Under the pieces are notes generated by a model. The model saw nothing but the letters and a program-made list of their open reading frames with translations. It did no database searches and was not told the origin of the DNA. A program made the translations under genes and the position numbers. A stretch of 64,000 nucleotides of DNA, from positions 61,360,067 to 61,424,066 of the forward strand of contig CM034534.1 in assembly GCA_020002185.1 (NCBI GenBank), written 5' to 3'. The DNA is from Paraescarpia echinospica. Lineage: Eukaryota > Annelida > Polychaeta > Sabellida > Siboglinidae. Positions 22,901-37,329 of the stretch are shown piece after piece (position 1 is the stretch's first letter; each line of letters opens with the position of its first letter).

Positions 22901-23485
22901 GCCTACAGTCAGTCGGTACCATCCTAGCAATGCTTGCTTTAACTGGTCATAATCGTTGGCCACGGAAATCGGGGAACGGGAATAAACTTCCAGCGCATGA
23001 CCAGTTAACAATGCGCTCAGAAATATAGCGTAATTATCGCGCTCCCAACCCTGGTTTTCCGCATATCTTTCAAAGCGCTGGAGATAGGCATCAATCGAAT
23101 CCCTGTCTTCGTTAAAACAGGGTAACGGAGGACTACGGACTCCCTTAGTAATGGCTGAAGCATTACTCACCGAATCTCGGTTCTCTAAGGTAGTAGCCTC
23201 GTTGTGGAGCCTGGCCATCTTTCCTTCATGCTCCATTTCACGCGCGCGTATATCGGCCTGCCTTGCAGCCTCCTTTTCTCGGAGCTCGGCCTGGAGCCTC
23301 TCCTTCTCCATATCGGCATGGAGCCTCTCTTTCTCCATATCAGCCTTGAGCCTCTCTTTCTCCGCCTCGCGAGCGGCCTGTCGCTCAGCCCGGGCAGTTC
23401 CTTGTTCATCGCGAACAAATGCCTGAAGTTCGGGACCTGTTAACCCTAACTTCTCGCCTAACTCAATTAATTGAGCAAGATCCAT
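19950..23485 (-). pseudogene. Gmr1-like Ty3/gypsy polyprotein (gag-PR-IN-RT, RNase H fragment), defective
   Basis: A 1087-codon ORF starts at ATG 23485. It has a charged coiled-coil N-terminus with KERLxADME repeats (residues 40-70), a retrotransposon gag region (about 120-290), and a CCHC knuckle CFLCNRPGHIASQC at 330-343. The protease motif DSG is at 425-427. An integrase HHCC zinc domain follows (H633/H640, C670/C673, with YWPG between), with the first integrase-core Asp near 703. Reverse transcriptase comes next, with VVDFRQLNKV, LDFCKGYWQI and YVDD at 946-949. Integrase before RT is the Ty1/copia-like order known for Gmr1-type gypsy elements. The integrase core beyond its first Asp is missing. 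A one-base shift at about 20250 ends the ORF, and RNase H ([17 protein letters not shown], 20215 onward) is lost after about 40 residues. No 3' LTR is seen. Confidence 0.85.
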
Positions 23486-24094
23486 GTTTGCAAATTAGTG
23501 CAACACACGAAACAATCACTAAACGGATATCACGTGTTTGAGTAATACACAAGGTCAATCACCTGTAAACCACAAAAGTGTTAGCTACGCTACAACACTC
23601 CACCCAATCTTCTCATAAGACTTGAAAAATGAAATTTCAACCATGCCGTGTCAACTATCAACACACGGACATTCTATGGGACTTTAATCTGCCCAATGCC
23701 AACTCGGCAAATGCAACAAGTAATTCAACTTCCTCGTACAGCTGAAAAAATAACAAAGCTCCTACTTACAATAATTATACGATTAATTCATGGTCCTTTA
23801 CTGCTGCAATAACCAAGTCTGATGCCTCAAAACGTGAATGAAACACTATAAATATAACGAGAAATATGGGACTCAGAATTATGTCCGGGCGGAAACGACA
23901 ATGGGCATGTGAATTACCCTACACTACAGCTACTGGAATAGATGTAGGTTTCGTCTCTAGCCACGGAGCAACGCTGACACTCCACGGAACCAGAGTGCAG
24001 CTAAGTTCTCAGGCATGTTCTATGTTGCCGTCACGTGTTACCCGCAATTCATAACGTTGACCGAAGGTGTTATTTTAATTTCCCCCTCGCCGGA

Positions 24095-24113
24095 ATCCCG
24101 CGTACGAGCCCCC
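24095..24113 (-). promoter_or_regulatory. Putative tRNA-Pro primer-binding site
   Basis: The minus strand reads TGGGGGCTCGTACGCGGGAT just after the presumed 5' LTR end TGACA. This matches the 3' end of tRNA-Pro used by many retroelements except for a small insertion. It sits about 600 bp upstream of the gag ATG. Confidence 0.55.
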
Positions 24114-24118
24114 AATTA

Positions 24119-25248
24119 TGTCACGGATTAGCGAGGTCTCCGTACACTAGATGGCGCAGTCTAGTAGGGTTCTTATATATCAAGGTCAACGCATATGAGA
24201 AGGAACGGTGATCGTGAACAAGCAACAAAGAACGAAGAAAATTTAATACTTTATTACAAGATATCTTCCTTTTGGTAAATATCTAAATTAACAAAATAAA
24301 CAAAATAAAGAAATCCCGTAACCAAATCTTTATAGAACATAATAAACAATAACACTGAATCTTTCGATTATCAAATTCCACTTCCTTTCTAAGGTGGATT
24401 ATACCGCTATACGACCATACACTAGGCGCCAAGTGTTATCTAAGAATAACTCCCATAATATAAATACACAGTATAAGCTAGTCCTCGCGGACTCTCATTA
24501 CAGTAATATGTTACAACCCACACATATATTTATATATATGTGAATACTTCATGGGTAATAATACCTCACTTCAAAACACAGATAACTACCAATCATAATA
24601 CAGCAAATAATAGATACATTCAATCAGAAAATAGACATTGACACTGGGCTAGTCCCATCTCGAATATATATGAACGTTTGTTGAAGTCAACACGCCGAGC
24701 TCAGAACACAATTGGAACGGTGTATCTCGGCCGCACGAGTGATAATGCCGGGCACTTGACGATTGCTGTCTTACGTCGCGAATTCTCGAGTCGCGTCCGT
24801 TCAATAATCGCACGGTCGCAAACGATTGCGAAGTCAGTTGAATACGTCTATTATCGCTCATCGACGCAAATACGTTGGGGCCGACCGGAACGTTGTCTCA
24901 AAGTACTGCTGACGTGGCGGCATGGTTTCTTCGAAGTTCGATCGAATAGTCACCATGGACACTGAATATTACACACATACAAAAGCTTGGGAACGTAACC
25001 CACGTTAACGATTCCCACCACGCTTTACGACTTTCCTTGCCATTCTCTTGGCAGCAGGCCAACCTGTCTAGTTCAACCCCGGATCTGTCCCAGTCCTTCG
25101 CCAGCGCCCAGATGGCGAAATGCGTACAACAAACGTTTATATAAGCAGACCTAATGACATATCATATGACAGGTTTCCATCATTTCTATTGGCTAATGTA
25201 ATATACAATTCAAACTAGGCATTGTGGAACACCCTCTCTACGATTACA
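24119..25248 (-). repeat. Presumed 5' LTR of the Gmr1-like element
   Basis: The left edge is set by TGACA next to the primer-binding site. The right edge is guessed from TGTAATCG on the minus strand at 25248, giving a TG...CA structure. A TATATAA box lies on the minus strand near 25140. Without a second LTR the length is unverified. Confidence 0.45.
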
Positions 25249-25744
25249 GTGAAACCACCTGCTTGCCTAGAAACACTAGCAACAGAATACCACGCTTCAC
25301 TGAGCGCATCTGCAACCAAGTTGCTGTAATTACGTAACTAAGGCGGTTGGTTAACAATATGTCTATCTACTGGCTTGATCTTCCTCATTTATAAAATTAA
25401 ACCTCAGGAAAGTAGATTAAACATCCAGAAATAGCAGAAATGCTACACTGACTAGCATGACATAAAGCCAGTACTGAACTCATTAACCAATACACTAGAG
25501 ATATCCAGCTTACAATACGACAAAGAGGCTTTGCAGAGTAAGAATGACATGTGTAAAACATGTTAACCAATTATCTAGAGTATAGCATGATATGTTAAAT
25601 TATTATTATATGTCCATAGAAGCATCAGAATGTACTCCTTCCACCTGTCCGAAAAATAATGAACTTAGTTGAATATAGTTGAACACCTGAAACAGGAGGA
25701 CATCTTCTGGCATCGACAGGGTGACATTACAGAAACGAGGTGTA

Positions 25745-26990
25745 TAACAAGAGCTCGGTGTCATAGGGTCAAATAAAATGTTCCATATGATATATCAGTT
25801 GATGTGGTTATCGAAGGTGTCCAGCGACTGAAGCTGGGTAAGTCGGATGGTGAAGAGGGTCTTAATTGTGATCATATCATACTTGGTCCGAAAATTTATT
25901 ATTGTTGTTATCAATAATTTTTAACGGTATGTTGATACATGGGTTTAGCCTCGACTCAATGTTAGTGGGAAGTATGGTCTCTATACCAAATGACAAGAAA
26001 CAATTAATATCCGACAATTTTAGAGCTATTGCTTGTGGTAGCATTGTTGCTAAACTGTTTGATGTTGTTAAACTATTTAAGGAACAAAATGCACTTGCAA
26101 CATTGCATTTGCAATTTGGTTTTAAACAAAACATGCCCACTACTCATTGCACATACGTTATGGTGAAGAAAAAAAACAGTTATTTCAAATCAAATGGCAG
26201 TAATGTGTATGCACTCATGTTGGATGCCAGCAAGGTATCACCTCTGGTGTAAAAGATTGCTGTTGTATATGTATAGTAAACATAAATTTCAAGTGAGATG
26301 GGGCTCTAGTTTGTCATCCCAGTTCACTGCATGTAATGGAGTCAAACAGGGAGCAATCCTTTCTCGTATTCTTTTCTCCATATATATGGACGGATTGTTT
26401 GAACAGTTAGAAAAGAGTGGTGTTGGATACGGGTGGTATTGAATAAGCAGACGACCTCACTTTGCTAACACCCACAAGATCCGGACTGAGAGTATTAATC
26501 GAGATTTGTGAAAAATATGCAGATTAATACAGTGTAAATTTTATCCGTTTTTAATAGGTACAATTTAGTCACCGATGCCACTGCTAAATTTTGGAAAAGG
26601 TATAATATGTTCATGGCCGATTTTGGTCATACTAAGACGACTGTAAAGTGCAATTTATTTAAACGATATCGCTGCTGCTCTTACTACGGAGCTCCACTAT
26701 GGGATCTCCAGAGTAAGCGTGTTGACATTATAATAGTATGCATAGCATGGTGAAAAGCACTAAGGAAATTATGGGGGATAGCACCATTTACACACGGAGG
26801 TGTTATATCATTGTTATCGGATAGTTTACCATTATTGGTAATCTTAAAGCAAATGTTCACAACATTTATTAATAAAGCAATGAATCACAATTCATCGATT
26901 ATAAGCAGCGTTGCCAAGATATCTATTGAAAATACATGGTCAAATAGTAGCGTAAATTACCATCGTATCCTAAATGAATGTAGCACAATT
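25745..26990 (+). pseudogene. Non-LTR retrotransposon RT fragment, family L-a
   Basis: Plus-strand RT with many stops. SIPNDKKQL and FRAIACGSIVAKLFDVV (around 25985-26070) are the N-terminal palm. Then QFGFKQNMPTTHCTYVM, ALMLDASK, NGVKQGAILSRILFSIYMDG, and YYGAPLWDL with ALRKLWGIAPFTH toward the C-terminus. The YADD region and parts around it are deleted. The same family is present in reverse at 27965-29890. Confidence 0.75.
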
Positions 26991-26998
26991 CATGATGT

Positions 26999-27140
26999 GT
27001 CAGCATGTCACATTGTCGATGTGTGGGTCAGCATGTCACATTGTCCATGTGTGGGTCAGCATGTCACATTGTCCATGTGTGGGTCAGCATGTCACATTGT
27101 CCATGTGTGGGTCAGCTTGTCACATTGTCCATGTTTGGCA
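26999..27140 (+). repeat. 28-bp minisatellite, 5 copies
   Basis: Unit GTCAGCATGTCACATTGTCC plus ATGTGTGG. The first and last units carry substitutions. Confidence 0.9.
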
Positions 27141-27329
27141 GGCTGGTGTATCAAGCGAAATAATATCTAATGTGAATGTTTTACATGAGTTGCTAGAAAT
27201 AATTTTTTTTTCTTATGACATGCACTATTTTAAACGATGTTGATGTCAGCCGTATTATTACAGAAATTACTGTATTTTATAGAATGTGCAATTGCCATTT
27301 TCATCGTGCGAAAATAACGTTTTTATTAT

Positions 27330-27810
27330 TATTGCACGATATTTCGTTCGTATGAATTGAAAACACAACTGGAGAAAGAACGCATCCTTGCGGAGCTCCG
27401 GTATTTAGTGTTATTTCGTCCGATAACACGGGGTCTCTGCACGTATGGGCGTTCAATCTGACGCACTGTGGCCGATCACAAGGGCACTACCTAATCCACA
27501 GAAGAAGGTCAGAATTTACATCAAGGTTTAGACAACTTTTTTTTATCTTTTTATGAGCACATAGGGTTGAATAGTGTTAAAAGCTGACGCGGACTGTTGT
27601 TCCAGGAGTGTCTAAATGACTAGAAATTAAATTAAACAGAGTTAATGTTGCATCCTCAGCACCGTTCTTTCTTGGTTCTATACGCAAACTGGACGGGGTC
27701 CATGCAATCGGCCACATACGTGATTAGTTGATTACATACACGTCTTTCCATACACTTGGCAATGATAGATGAAGCGTCACTAGTCGAACATTGTCTAGCG
27801 CCAGTTTTTC

Positions 27811-27830
<20 letters not shown>
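27330..27830 (-). pseudogene. Rex1/CR1-like LINE RT fragment, family L-b
   Basis: On the minus strand SIIAKCMERRVCNQLITYVA and CMDPVQFAYRTK are followed, with frameshifts, by SSHLDTPGTTVR and SDEITLNTGAPQGCVLSPVV. This is the RT palm of a family distinct from the neighbouring L-a. It is broken by several stops and ends in a (CA)n tract. Confidence 0.7.
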
Positions 27831-29890
<2,060 letters not shown>

Positions 29891-29899
29891 TCTTTGGCG

Positions 29900-30757
29900 T
29901 CATTCCCGGGCAGTGCATTCATCCATGGAACTCTTAAGATTTTTTGTCATGCCGTCACCTAATTTGCACGTAATAACAAATAACATTCCTTACTAATATT
30001 GTTTATACAATTAAACTACAATTGTAGCTAATTACAGACAGCGGCTGTACATCGTGGTTAGTCCGTTAATCAGATGAGCGAAACAATGAAATCGAGGAAA
30101 CAAAATTAACAAATATTTCAGAAAGGCGTCTTACACATAAATACAACAATGTGTACAATCGATAAGCCAAAGACTTCATTGTACACTTAATTCGCCATAC
30201 AGGTTGTTTGTTATGTGTCAGAGTAACCATAGTGGTCAAATCACCCAGCTCTAGCGTGGTTATATCTTTCTAGCTAACACACGACCTTTGCTCGACCTTG
30301 TGGAAAGTTCGTCATAAGCAACGTTGTAGCGTTATCTTGCCTACGTCATTATGCAAAGTTGTAGTACAACGTCGTCACGTAGCATATATTAATTATGAAA
30401 GGGTCACTTCCAGGAAGTAAGCCTTTTAGACCCAATATTCCCCCAAAATGTCTCCCAATTTGATTTTGCGCTCTTTCATTTCAATTTTGTTTGGCAAAAC
30501 ACAAGCCTATGTAATATCAAATATGCGAAGCTCGCTCGCTGGATCAACCTGTGTATGTAGGTTTGGTAAAATCAGCTACTTATTCATGTATTTAATTGTT
30601 GCCCAAGAAATAGTTCAAAGTATTTTTTACGTAAATTAGTCTTCGCGTAAATTCATGCACGATACGATTATGTATATTTTGTATAGATATTGTCCACTTT
30701 CTGTGGTCTTAAACACATGTCACAGACAAATTCACGAGAACGCAGCTAGTGACCTAG
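29900..30757. other. No recognised feature
   Basis: AT-rich sequence without supported ORFs or repeats. Confidence 0.4.
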
Positions 30758-30980
30758 TGTAGTAGTTAGCACACCCGCCTAGCATGGCAGCACCCTGAGG
30801 TCGAAACGCGGACCTGGCAGGCATGATATTTGGTGTAAAAACCTGGCTCACAACATTGGGAACTGTGTATCCCTCGTGACTCGGAGATCAAGTTAATGTC
30901 GGTCCCGTCTCAATGTGGGACATAAAAAAAACCACTGAGGATGACAAGCCCCCTGGCATTGACCACCCTCAGTGTAAACA
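30758..30980 (+). mobile_element. tRNA-derived SINE
   Basis: Starts with an A-box-like TAGTGTAGTAGTTAGCACAC and has a B-box-like GAGGTCGAAACGC about 35 bp later, then a roughly 150-bp body. Spacing matches RNA polymerase III SINE heads. No intact tRNA cloverleaf, so not a tRNA gene. Confidence 0.6.
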
Positions 30981-31420
30981 CGGACAGATTGGTATGTTCT
31001 GAAACAGGCTCACTAGTTGAATGAGACCAGATAAGATCATAACATTGTAACCACAATATATGCAGACTAGTCAGTCAATAGAACTTTGCCGAGAGCTGGA
31101 AACAATTAGAACTAGAACTAGAACACTAAATGCTGGCCCAACAACTGACTTTGGCAACACCCAAGATTAATCATGTTAACCGTTTAAGTAAATATAAGCA
31201 TGGTTTTATTAAAACCGGTGCGGATTTAGAAAAAAAAACTATTCACATTTTACATATTTGGACGTCAAATAACCAGATTTGGAATGGGTAATAGCAATTC
31301 AGGAAACAATAGCAATTCTGGGCACATTAACAAACATAATGTTTTTTATCTATATTTTATGTGAGTACTTTTTGAAAACATATATACATTCTTCTATCTG
31401 TAACATATCATTTAAAAAAG

Positions 31421-31600
31421 GTAAGTTCTTATATAGCGCAGTATCCAATCCTCAGGACGCTCAAAGCGCTTTACACTTTATTCCCTGGCAGACCTGTTCA
31501 ATCGAACACCATCTTGACTTCTCTGGGAAGCTTCCAGCCACGCTGCAATTAATGCGTGAAGACGTCGTACACAAATATTCACCACTGTCTATAGCCAGGC
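31421..31600 (-). mobile_element. SINE body fragment (second family)
   Basis: GTAAGTTCTTATATAGCGCA, then CTCAAAGCGCTTTACACTTT and TCCCTGGCAGAC, match 46437-46615 closely. The tRNA-like head present in that copy is missing here. Confidence 0.65.
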
Positions 31601-31619
31601 TTGACATTAACTCCCATAA

Positions 31620-34545
31620 AGCACTTGTCCGGTGGGATAAGTACTAATTCATGTTTACTTGTCCCAACTGAAATTCACTTTTCCCACCAAAAATTGCTTT
31701 AAACATAAAACGCCAGTGTTATTGTCATAACTGGCTCTGGGGTTGTACATTTCAACTTACGAATGTTGTTACAGGCTTTCTAAACACAACTTGGCGGGCA
31801 GTGAACCTTCAACATAGTTAGCATAGTCTTGAATGAACGTTTATTCAGGACATTGATAACAATATATATACAAGACAACCAGACAAGTTTAACTATAATA
31901 CACGTGAGAATTTACAATGTTTGAATGGGGTAAATACGAAGTCATTGACTTTTGTGTGTCTTAAGAACATTATATTAATTAATAAATTAAAAACTAGGAG
32001 AAGACTGCCTCCTTGTAACTAATTAAAATGCAAAAGCAAAACGTGTCGTGGCATTAACACAATTCTATATCAACACTACATACAACGTTCTGAATTATTT
32101 TGCTAATAATACTGACTATTGTTTGTAATAAATTCTAGATACAGTTAATTGGACCTAGCCATGCATGCTACCTGGTAATTTTGTTTATATTTACAACCAT
32201 AACAATTATTTAAGCAATTGAATGTTTTTATGAAATTATACACATTTGTTTTGAATGTATGTATGTATGTCCATACAGTATTCACATAGGGAACACTCTC
32301 CTTTTTATATTTTCTGACAGGCTTTATGTTGAATTTTGCATAGGCACACATTATTTCACAGTTTAGACTTTAAGCAAATAAAAATTAGCTAGTTAGTTAA
32401 GCGTTGCCCCTTTCTGTAACTGGTTGCCCAAGTCACCAAGTGATATAAGGGTGGACAGTACAGTGGTGCCTGCATAGGACTTCGTGCCTATAACTTTGAC
32501 AGCGTATCGTAACTCCTGGTAGTGAAACTCAGATATTAATTTGTTTCAGCCACCATAGTTTAAACTATTAAAACCATTGCTTTCAAATTGTTGGTTATCT
32601 CAGTCAGTATGTGTTTGGATCTATTTATATATATGCTACTGACAATAGCGTATTGCAACAAAAATCATTATAAATTTGTGAAACTAGAGTGGAGGTGGGG
32701 TTGATGTTTCAGCGCAACGTTTAACACATTTGCACAGCTTCCTTTCTAATAATTTTTAAACGATTGACACTGTCCGAAAGATACTCCTCCACCCTAAGAA
32801 CAGCTATACAAGGAGCGATCCTTACAGAAAGCAGTAACAATCATGAATGACGAATCTCATCCTATGAATCACCTACTCTAGCCCCTGCCCTCAGGGAAGC
32901 GCCTCAGCTCAGTATGCAAAAACAGAAAGATATAAAAGAACATCCTACATAAAGCCATTTCCAAATACAACAGTCAATAACAATATAGCCGATAATCTTG
33001 CCTTTTTCGAATCTTGCCTTTTTCGAACCTTGCATTTTACGATCACTCGTTCATTCGTCACTCACACCCCTCATATTCCATCCACCATTCCATCACTTGC
33101 CCACCTACTGCACCATTCTCTGAAATGTTTATCTACAAGAGCATGTTGTAGAACACATTCTTCCCTAGAAGATTCTTCCCTAGAAAAAGCAATACAGATT
33201 GTGTTATGTTACGTTGTGTGTTAATATCCTAGCATGAACTTCCAAGGTAGTAAAGCCCTTCTCGTGGACAATGAATGGCCGGATATCGTATTATAATAGG
33301 TCTCTCTCGTCCCTGCCTTCTACAGTTGGTACTTCATAGCAAACTACGACTTTTGCCTGTTTAAAACACCAATTTGCTCCGTACTAAAGCCCTCAAGTTA
33401 TGTTAAGAACGTTTCGATTCCAATGAAATTAATCAAATTACCCAAAAAGCGTTTTGTGGTGTCCTCCACAACAAAAATTTTCATATGGTAACAAATGCCA
33501 ATGCTTATCAACTGAAATTACTTCATACATTTCAGATCCGTAGACTGGGGAGGGGTGTTAGATGATCACTCACCCCAAGCTGAGGGATAAATAGTTTCGC
33601 TTGATCAGATCTCAAGGGGCGGAGATTATTGGTCAACGTAAAGTGGCATTGGCGGATACAGGGGGCCTGGGGGTACTGCTCATAGAACCTTGGAAGTGTG
33701 CCCCCGTTCAGGATACGATGATCGCGACGATTAAGACCTTAACATAAGTTGAAGTTACCACGCCGACGCGGCGGCGAAACATTTCAACAGCACACGCCTT
33801 GTCTCCCGATGTCACAGTCGAGCTGAGATAGCGGAAAAGCTGAAGTTACGGCGGCGTGTTAACGAAATATTTTCTAGACAATTTGGTTCGGCCACCAGTG
33901 AATGTTTTGTGCCCCCCTAGACTACCTTCTCTACATCCCTGACTAGGAGATGTAGAAACACACCCACAAAATCAGCTAGTGTCTGCATACAGTTACGGGT
34001 CTGCATTTAGTCGCATTCCCCTGACTTATTCAAGATCAGCCTAATCCTCCAAAAGACATGAATGCCTTATTCGTCCACACGTGCAAACTCGTTTAAGGTA
34101 TTATATATACACATATCTTCTCTTTTATGCCACCTAGGCAAATATGTATTTGCAACCCACAATTTTTTGTAAATATATATTTCATGGTCTTCGCGTATAC
34201 ATGCAACTTATTAATTTCTGGTTGAATTCTATATGTATAAATACATTAATACCCTTAAATGGTAGAACAAGCCTCTCAACGCCGTCATGGGTTCTGTCTG
34301 TGAAATGTCACAAATGTCGGGATATTGATAAACTACGCTAATATTAGTAAATTTCAATAACAAAATAAAAACGTGTGCATACATCCTGGGTTACTTAGTG
34401 TTGGTGTAATGTCTTACAGATTTGTATACAAGTTTGATTATACTAATGTAAAAACATTTTAAACTAAACGGAATTTTTTTTGTATGTGACGTAAAACTAC
34501 AAAATTATAGAATGTAAACACAACATAAAACAAAACCTATCACTA
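31620..34545. other. No recognised gene
   Basis: AT-rich. Isolated short ORFs (for example 33030-33224) have no family features. A GC-richer patch at 33740-33860 contains loosely repeated GCGGCG/GAAGTTAC words. Confidence 0.35.
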
Positions 34546-34599
34546 TTTGATACATCTAATGACGTCAGACTTTGCAATACCAGTCATTATCGAAAATGG

Positions 34600-34637
<38 letters not shown>

Positions 34638-34735
34638 AATATATATATATTTAGACGTACCCACGAATAATCTTTTAACCAACCATTTTCGACAATGACT
34701 GATATTGTAAAGTCTGGCGTATTTGATATTTTATG
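34546..34735. repeat. Fold-back element with (TA)n loop
   Basis: The left arm (34547-34603) contains CAGACTTTGCAATACCAGTC followed by ATTATCGAAAATGGTT. The right arm (34679-34735) is its reverse complement at about 90%. The loop is (TA)n, at 34604-34651. This resembles a small hairpin MITE whose centre expanded. Confidence 0.7.
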
Positions 34736-34739
34736 TTAC

Positions 34740-37187
34740 ATCACGGGTTTTGTGGGCAGGTTCTGTTTTTTTTTCTTCAAATAATTACATATTGCAATAT
34801 GTACTAATACGCCTACTTCTCTGTTTATGGAATGTCACCACAAACATCCTCAAATTCCCTAAAATCCAGATCAGAATGCAAGAACTCCCTGTCAATTGGC
34901 CGTCATTTCAAATGTACCAATCTTACCGACTGGAAACATTTACATATCGTCAGAACAATAACTGAAATATATAAACAGTTAAGGTACTAACAGTAAATGT
35001 CGCTCGGAGAATGCACAATGTGATAAATAATTCACAACCGTCCACCTATATTGTAATAAAAGCTAGGGTAAAATATTCGGTATGAATATAGTTGATCAAA
35101 GAAAATACCTATGTTGTTCAGAAAGATCAAACAGAACAGCAGTTCAAAGATAAGACTAGTAGACCAAAGGAGAAGCATATTTACTAAAATCAGTGTTAAT
35201 TATAAATGGAAGTGAATCAACATACATGCTAAAACACGTAAGTATTGTAGTAGCGGAAGCCCCAGAATTTAAACGCGTGGGTAAATTCCGTACACGTGCA
35301 GTTATAATGTTTATGCAGTAACCAACATAAGTCCGATGTAGTTTGAGAATTGAAATTGGCCAAAGGATGACGTTTTTTTATTAGAAAGTGGATTGCTTCT
35401 AATGCAGCCACTTTTGGGCATAAAGATAGTAGGAATGTGATGTCTAACATGCAAACCAGATGGGAAACTGAACCCTTGTACAGCCCCATCAAAGTTTCTC
35501 AGGCACACATTCATACAACATGACGACAATATTACATACATACATTTGTCGCTATAGAGGTATAAAACCACTACGAATATAAACCTAAGCAAACAATACA
35601 AACATTCCACCACCAATAGACACATGCAATTACAAAAAGGTGGGGCCATTCCGCCTATCCTGTATAAACATAAGGAGAAATATACCCTTTGTAAAACAAA
35701 AAGTCTGTCGACGCACCAAAACCCAACACATTCAACAATTGGGGATATGCCCCTGTGTTCAAACCGAAATTTGGGAAAGCGTTGCAACATTTTCCAACTT
35801 CTTGTTCTACCAACGGTGTACAATAGTTGTTTAACTAAACGTGCCTAGGCAGAAAGGTGGGGAGGAGGGCGGATTTAGAAGTATCAGGAAATACACGACA
35901 TGACGCACAGCTACCCAACGCAGAAGTGGGCTTGTCCTGGCCACTGCATAAATTACAATATGCGCTCCGTTCATACCTTCATATTTGCATTGTCGTGGCG
36001 TGAACGTCCATAACCTACATACAGTGACGTATTTGGGGAATTACCATAATATCACAGGCCCAATAGCCAAACCGAGGCCTTGCAACGTGGAAGAAACCTA
36101 TATATTTCTTCAAGTCTTCAAGTCTCAGCCAGTCTCTACACATTCTCTTAGCGAGACAAAGTTGAGAGTATAAAGCAATTAAGCCAATGTTGACCATGAA
36201 GTTCCAAGGTATGTAAACAAACTATATTATAGTAATTTGAACTTTGAAGAGGTTAGTTATTTTTGCTGAGTTAAATATAAACGACGCCTTTTAATGTTAC
36301 GCTTGCATATCAATTCGTCATTCGTGCCATCAACACGTTTGACTTTGCTAAACGCATGTTGATCGGCATGAACGGAACAGGTGTTTTAATGACAGGGGAA
36401 CTAGAGGAGTACATTAGTTCAGTCTCTGCCCTAGTGCGTGTTGTAGAAGTAAACTGTTAGGAGTAAGCATTTCATCGCAATCTGAAATAGCATCTCCAAA
36501 AGGTTAATCAAATGTTAGTGTCGATTCAGAGAAATATAATGCATAGAACAAATGAGCTAAGTATACCTGGGATTATGGCAGTATTTAGGACTCATATATA
36601 ATATCGTAAGACGGGCGCAACACCACTTGTAATAATACGGATGAGAACCCCTAAGCTGATTCTTAAACTAAGATATATTAGTTTTGAGGAAAGAAATGTC
36701 CCAACAACTGACGTGCTTGAACAACAATAGAGATAATGAGACTAACCGCGGATCAAATATAAGTTTGAAAGATACTGAGTTGCTAAATACCGAACTGCAT
36801 AGACTAGATATAAGATAGGTTTCATTCTCATGAAGAAGTATGACGTATTGGAACAAATATTAATTGTAAATATCGATCAGTGTTAATATAACATAGAAGT
36901 ACCAAGGTATCCTGACCGGAGGATTTGTAGTTTTGTTAATTCTTGCAATATCCCGTGTACGAAAAAGCAACCGCTGTACACGTAAATAAACACAACGGAC
37001 GTTCGTCTCGATTATTAAACGTTCCCGTTAAACATGTCCAAGCTCGTATACCCACCAACTGTTCCGGCTATTTTACAATCACACCGACAGGTAAATGCCT
37101 AAATGACCACTTTCGGAACACATAAATACAGTTATAACATAAATAGCAAAATAAGGCAACACAATACCCGTAAGTTAAATGTAACTC
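34740..37187. other. No recognised gene
   Basis: The longest frame is a 170-codon minus-strand ORF at 35823-35311 with long hydrophobic and Cys-rich stretches. No domain is visible, an opposing ORF covers part of it, and no splice context supports it. Confidence 0.35.
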
Positions 37188-37189
37188 AC

Positions 37190-37248
<59 letters not shown>

Positions 37249-37310
37249 GTGTGTACACACACACACATACATATATATATCCTTACTAAAATATAATATA
37301 ATATGATATA
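37188..37310. repeat. (TA)n/(CA)n microsatellite
   Basis: TA repeats to 37248, then GTGTGTACACACACAC, then degenerate TATAATA. Confidence 0.9.
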
Positions 37311-37329
37311 TTATAATATATACGTAGCA

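Noticed and set aside
35311..35823. 170-codon minus-strand ORF with hydrophobic stretches
   Set aside because: No recognisable domain, overlapping opposite ORFs, no splice or promoter evidence.
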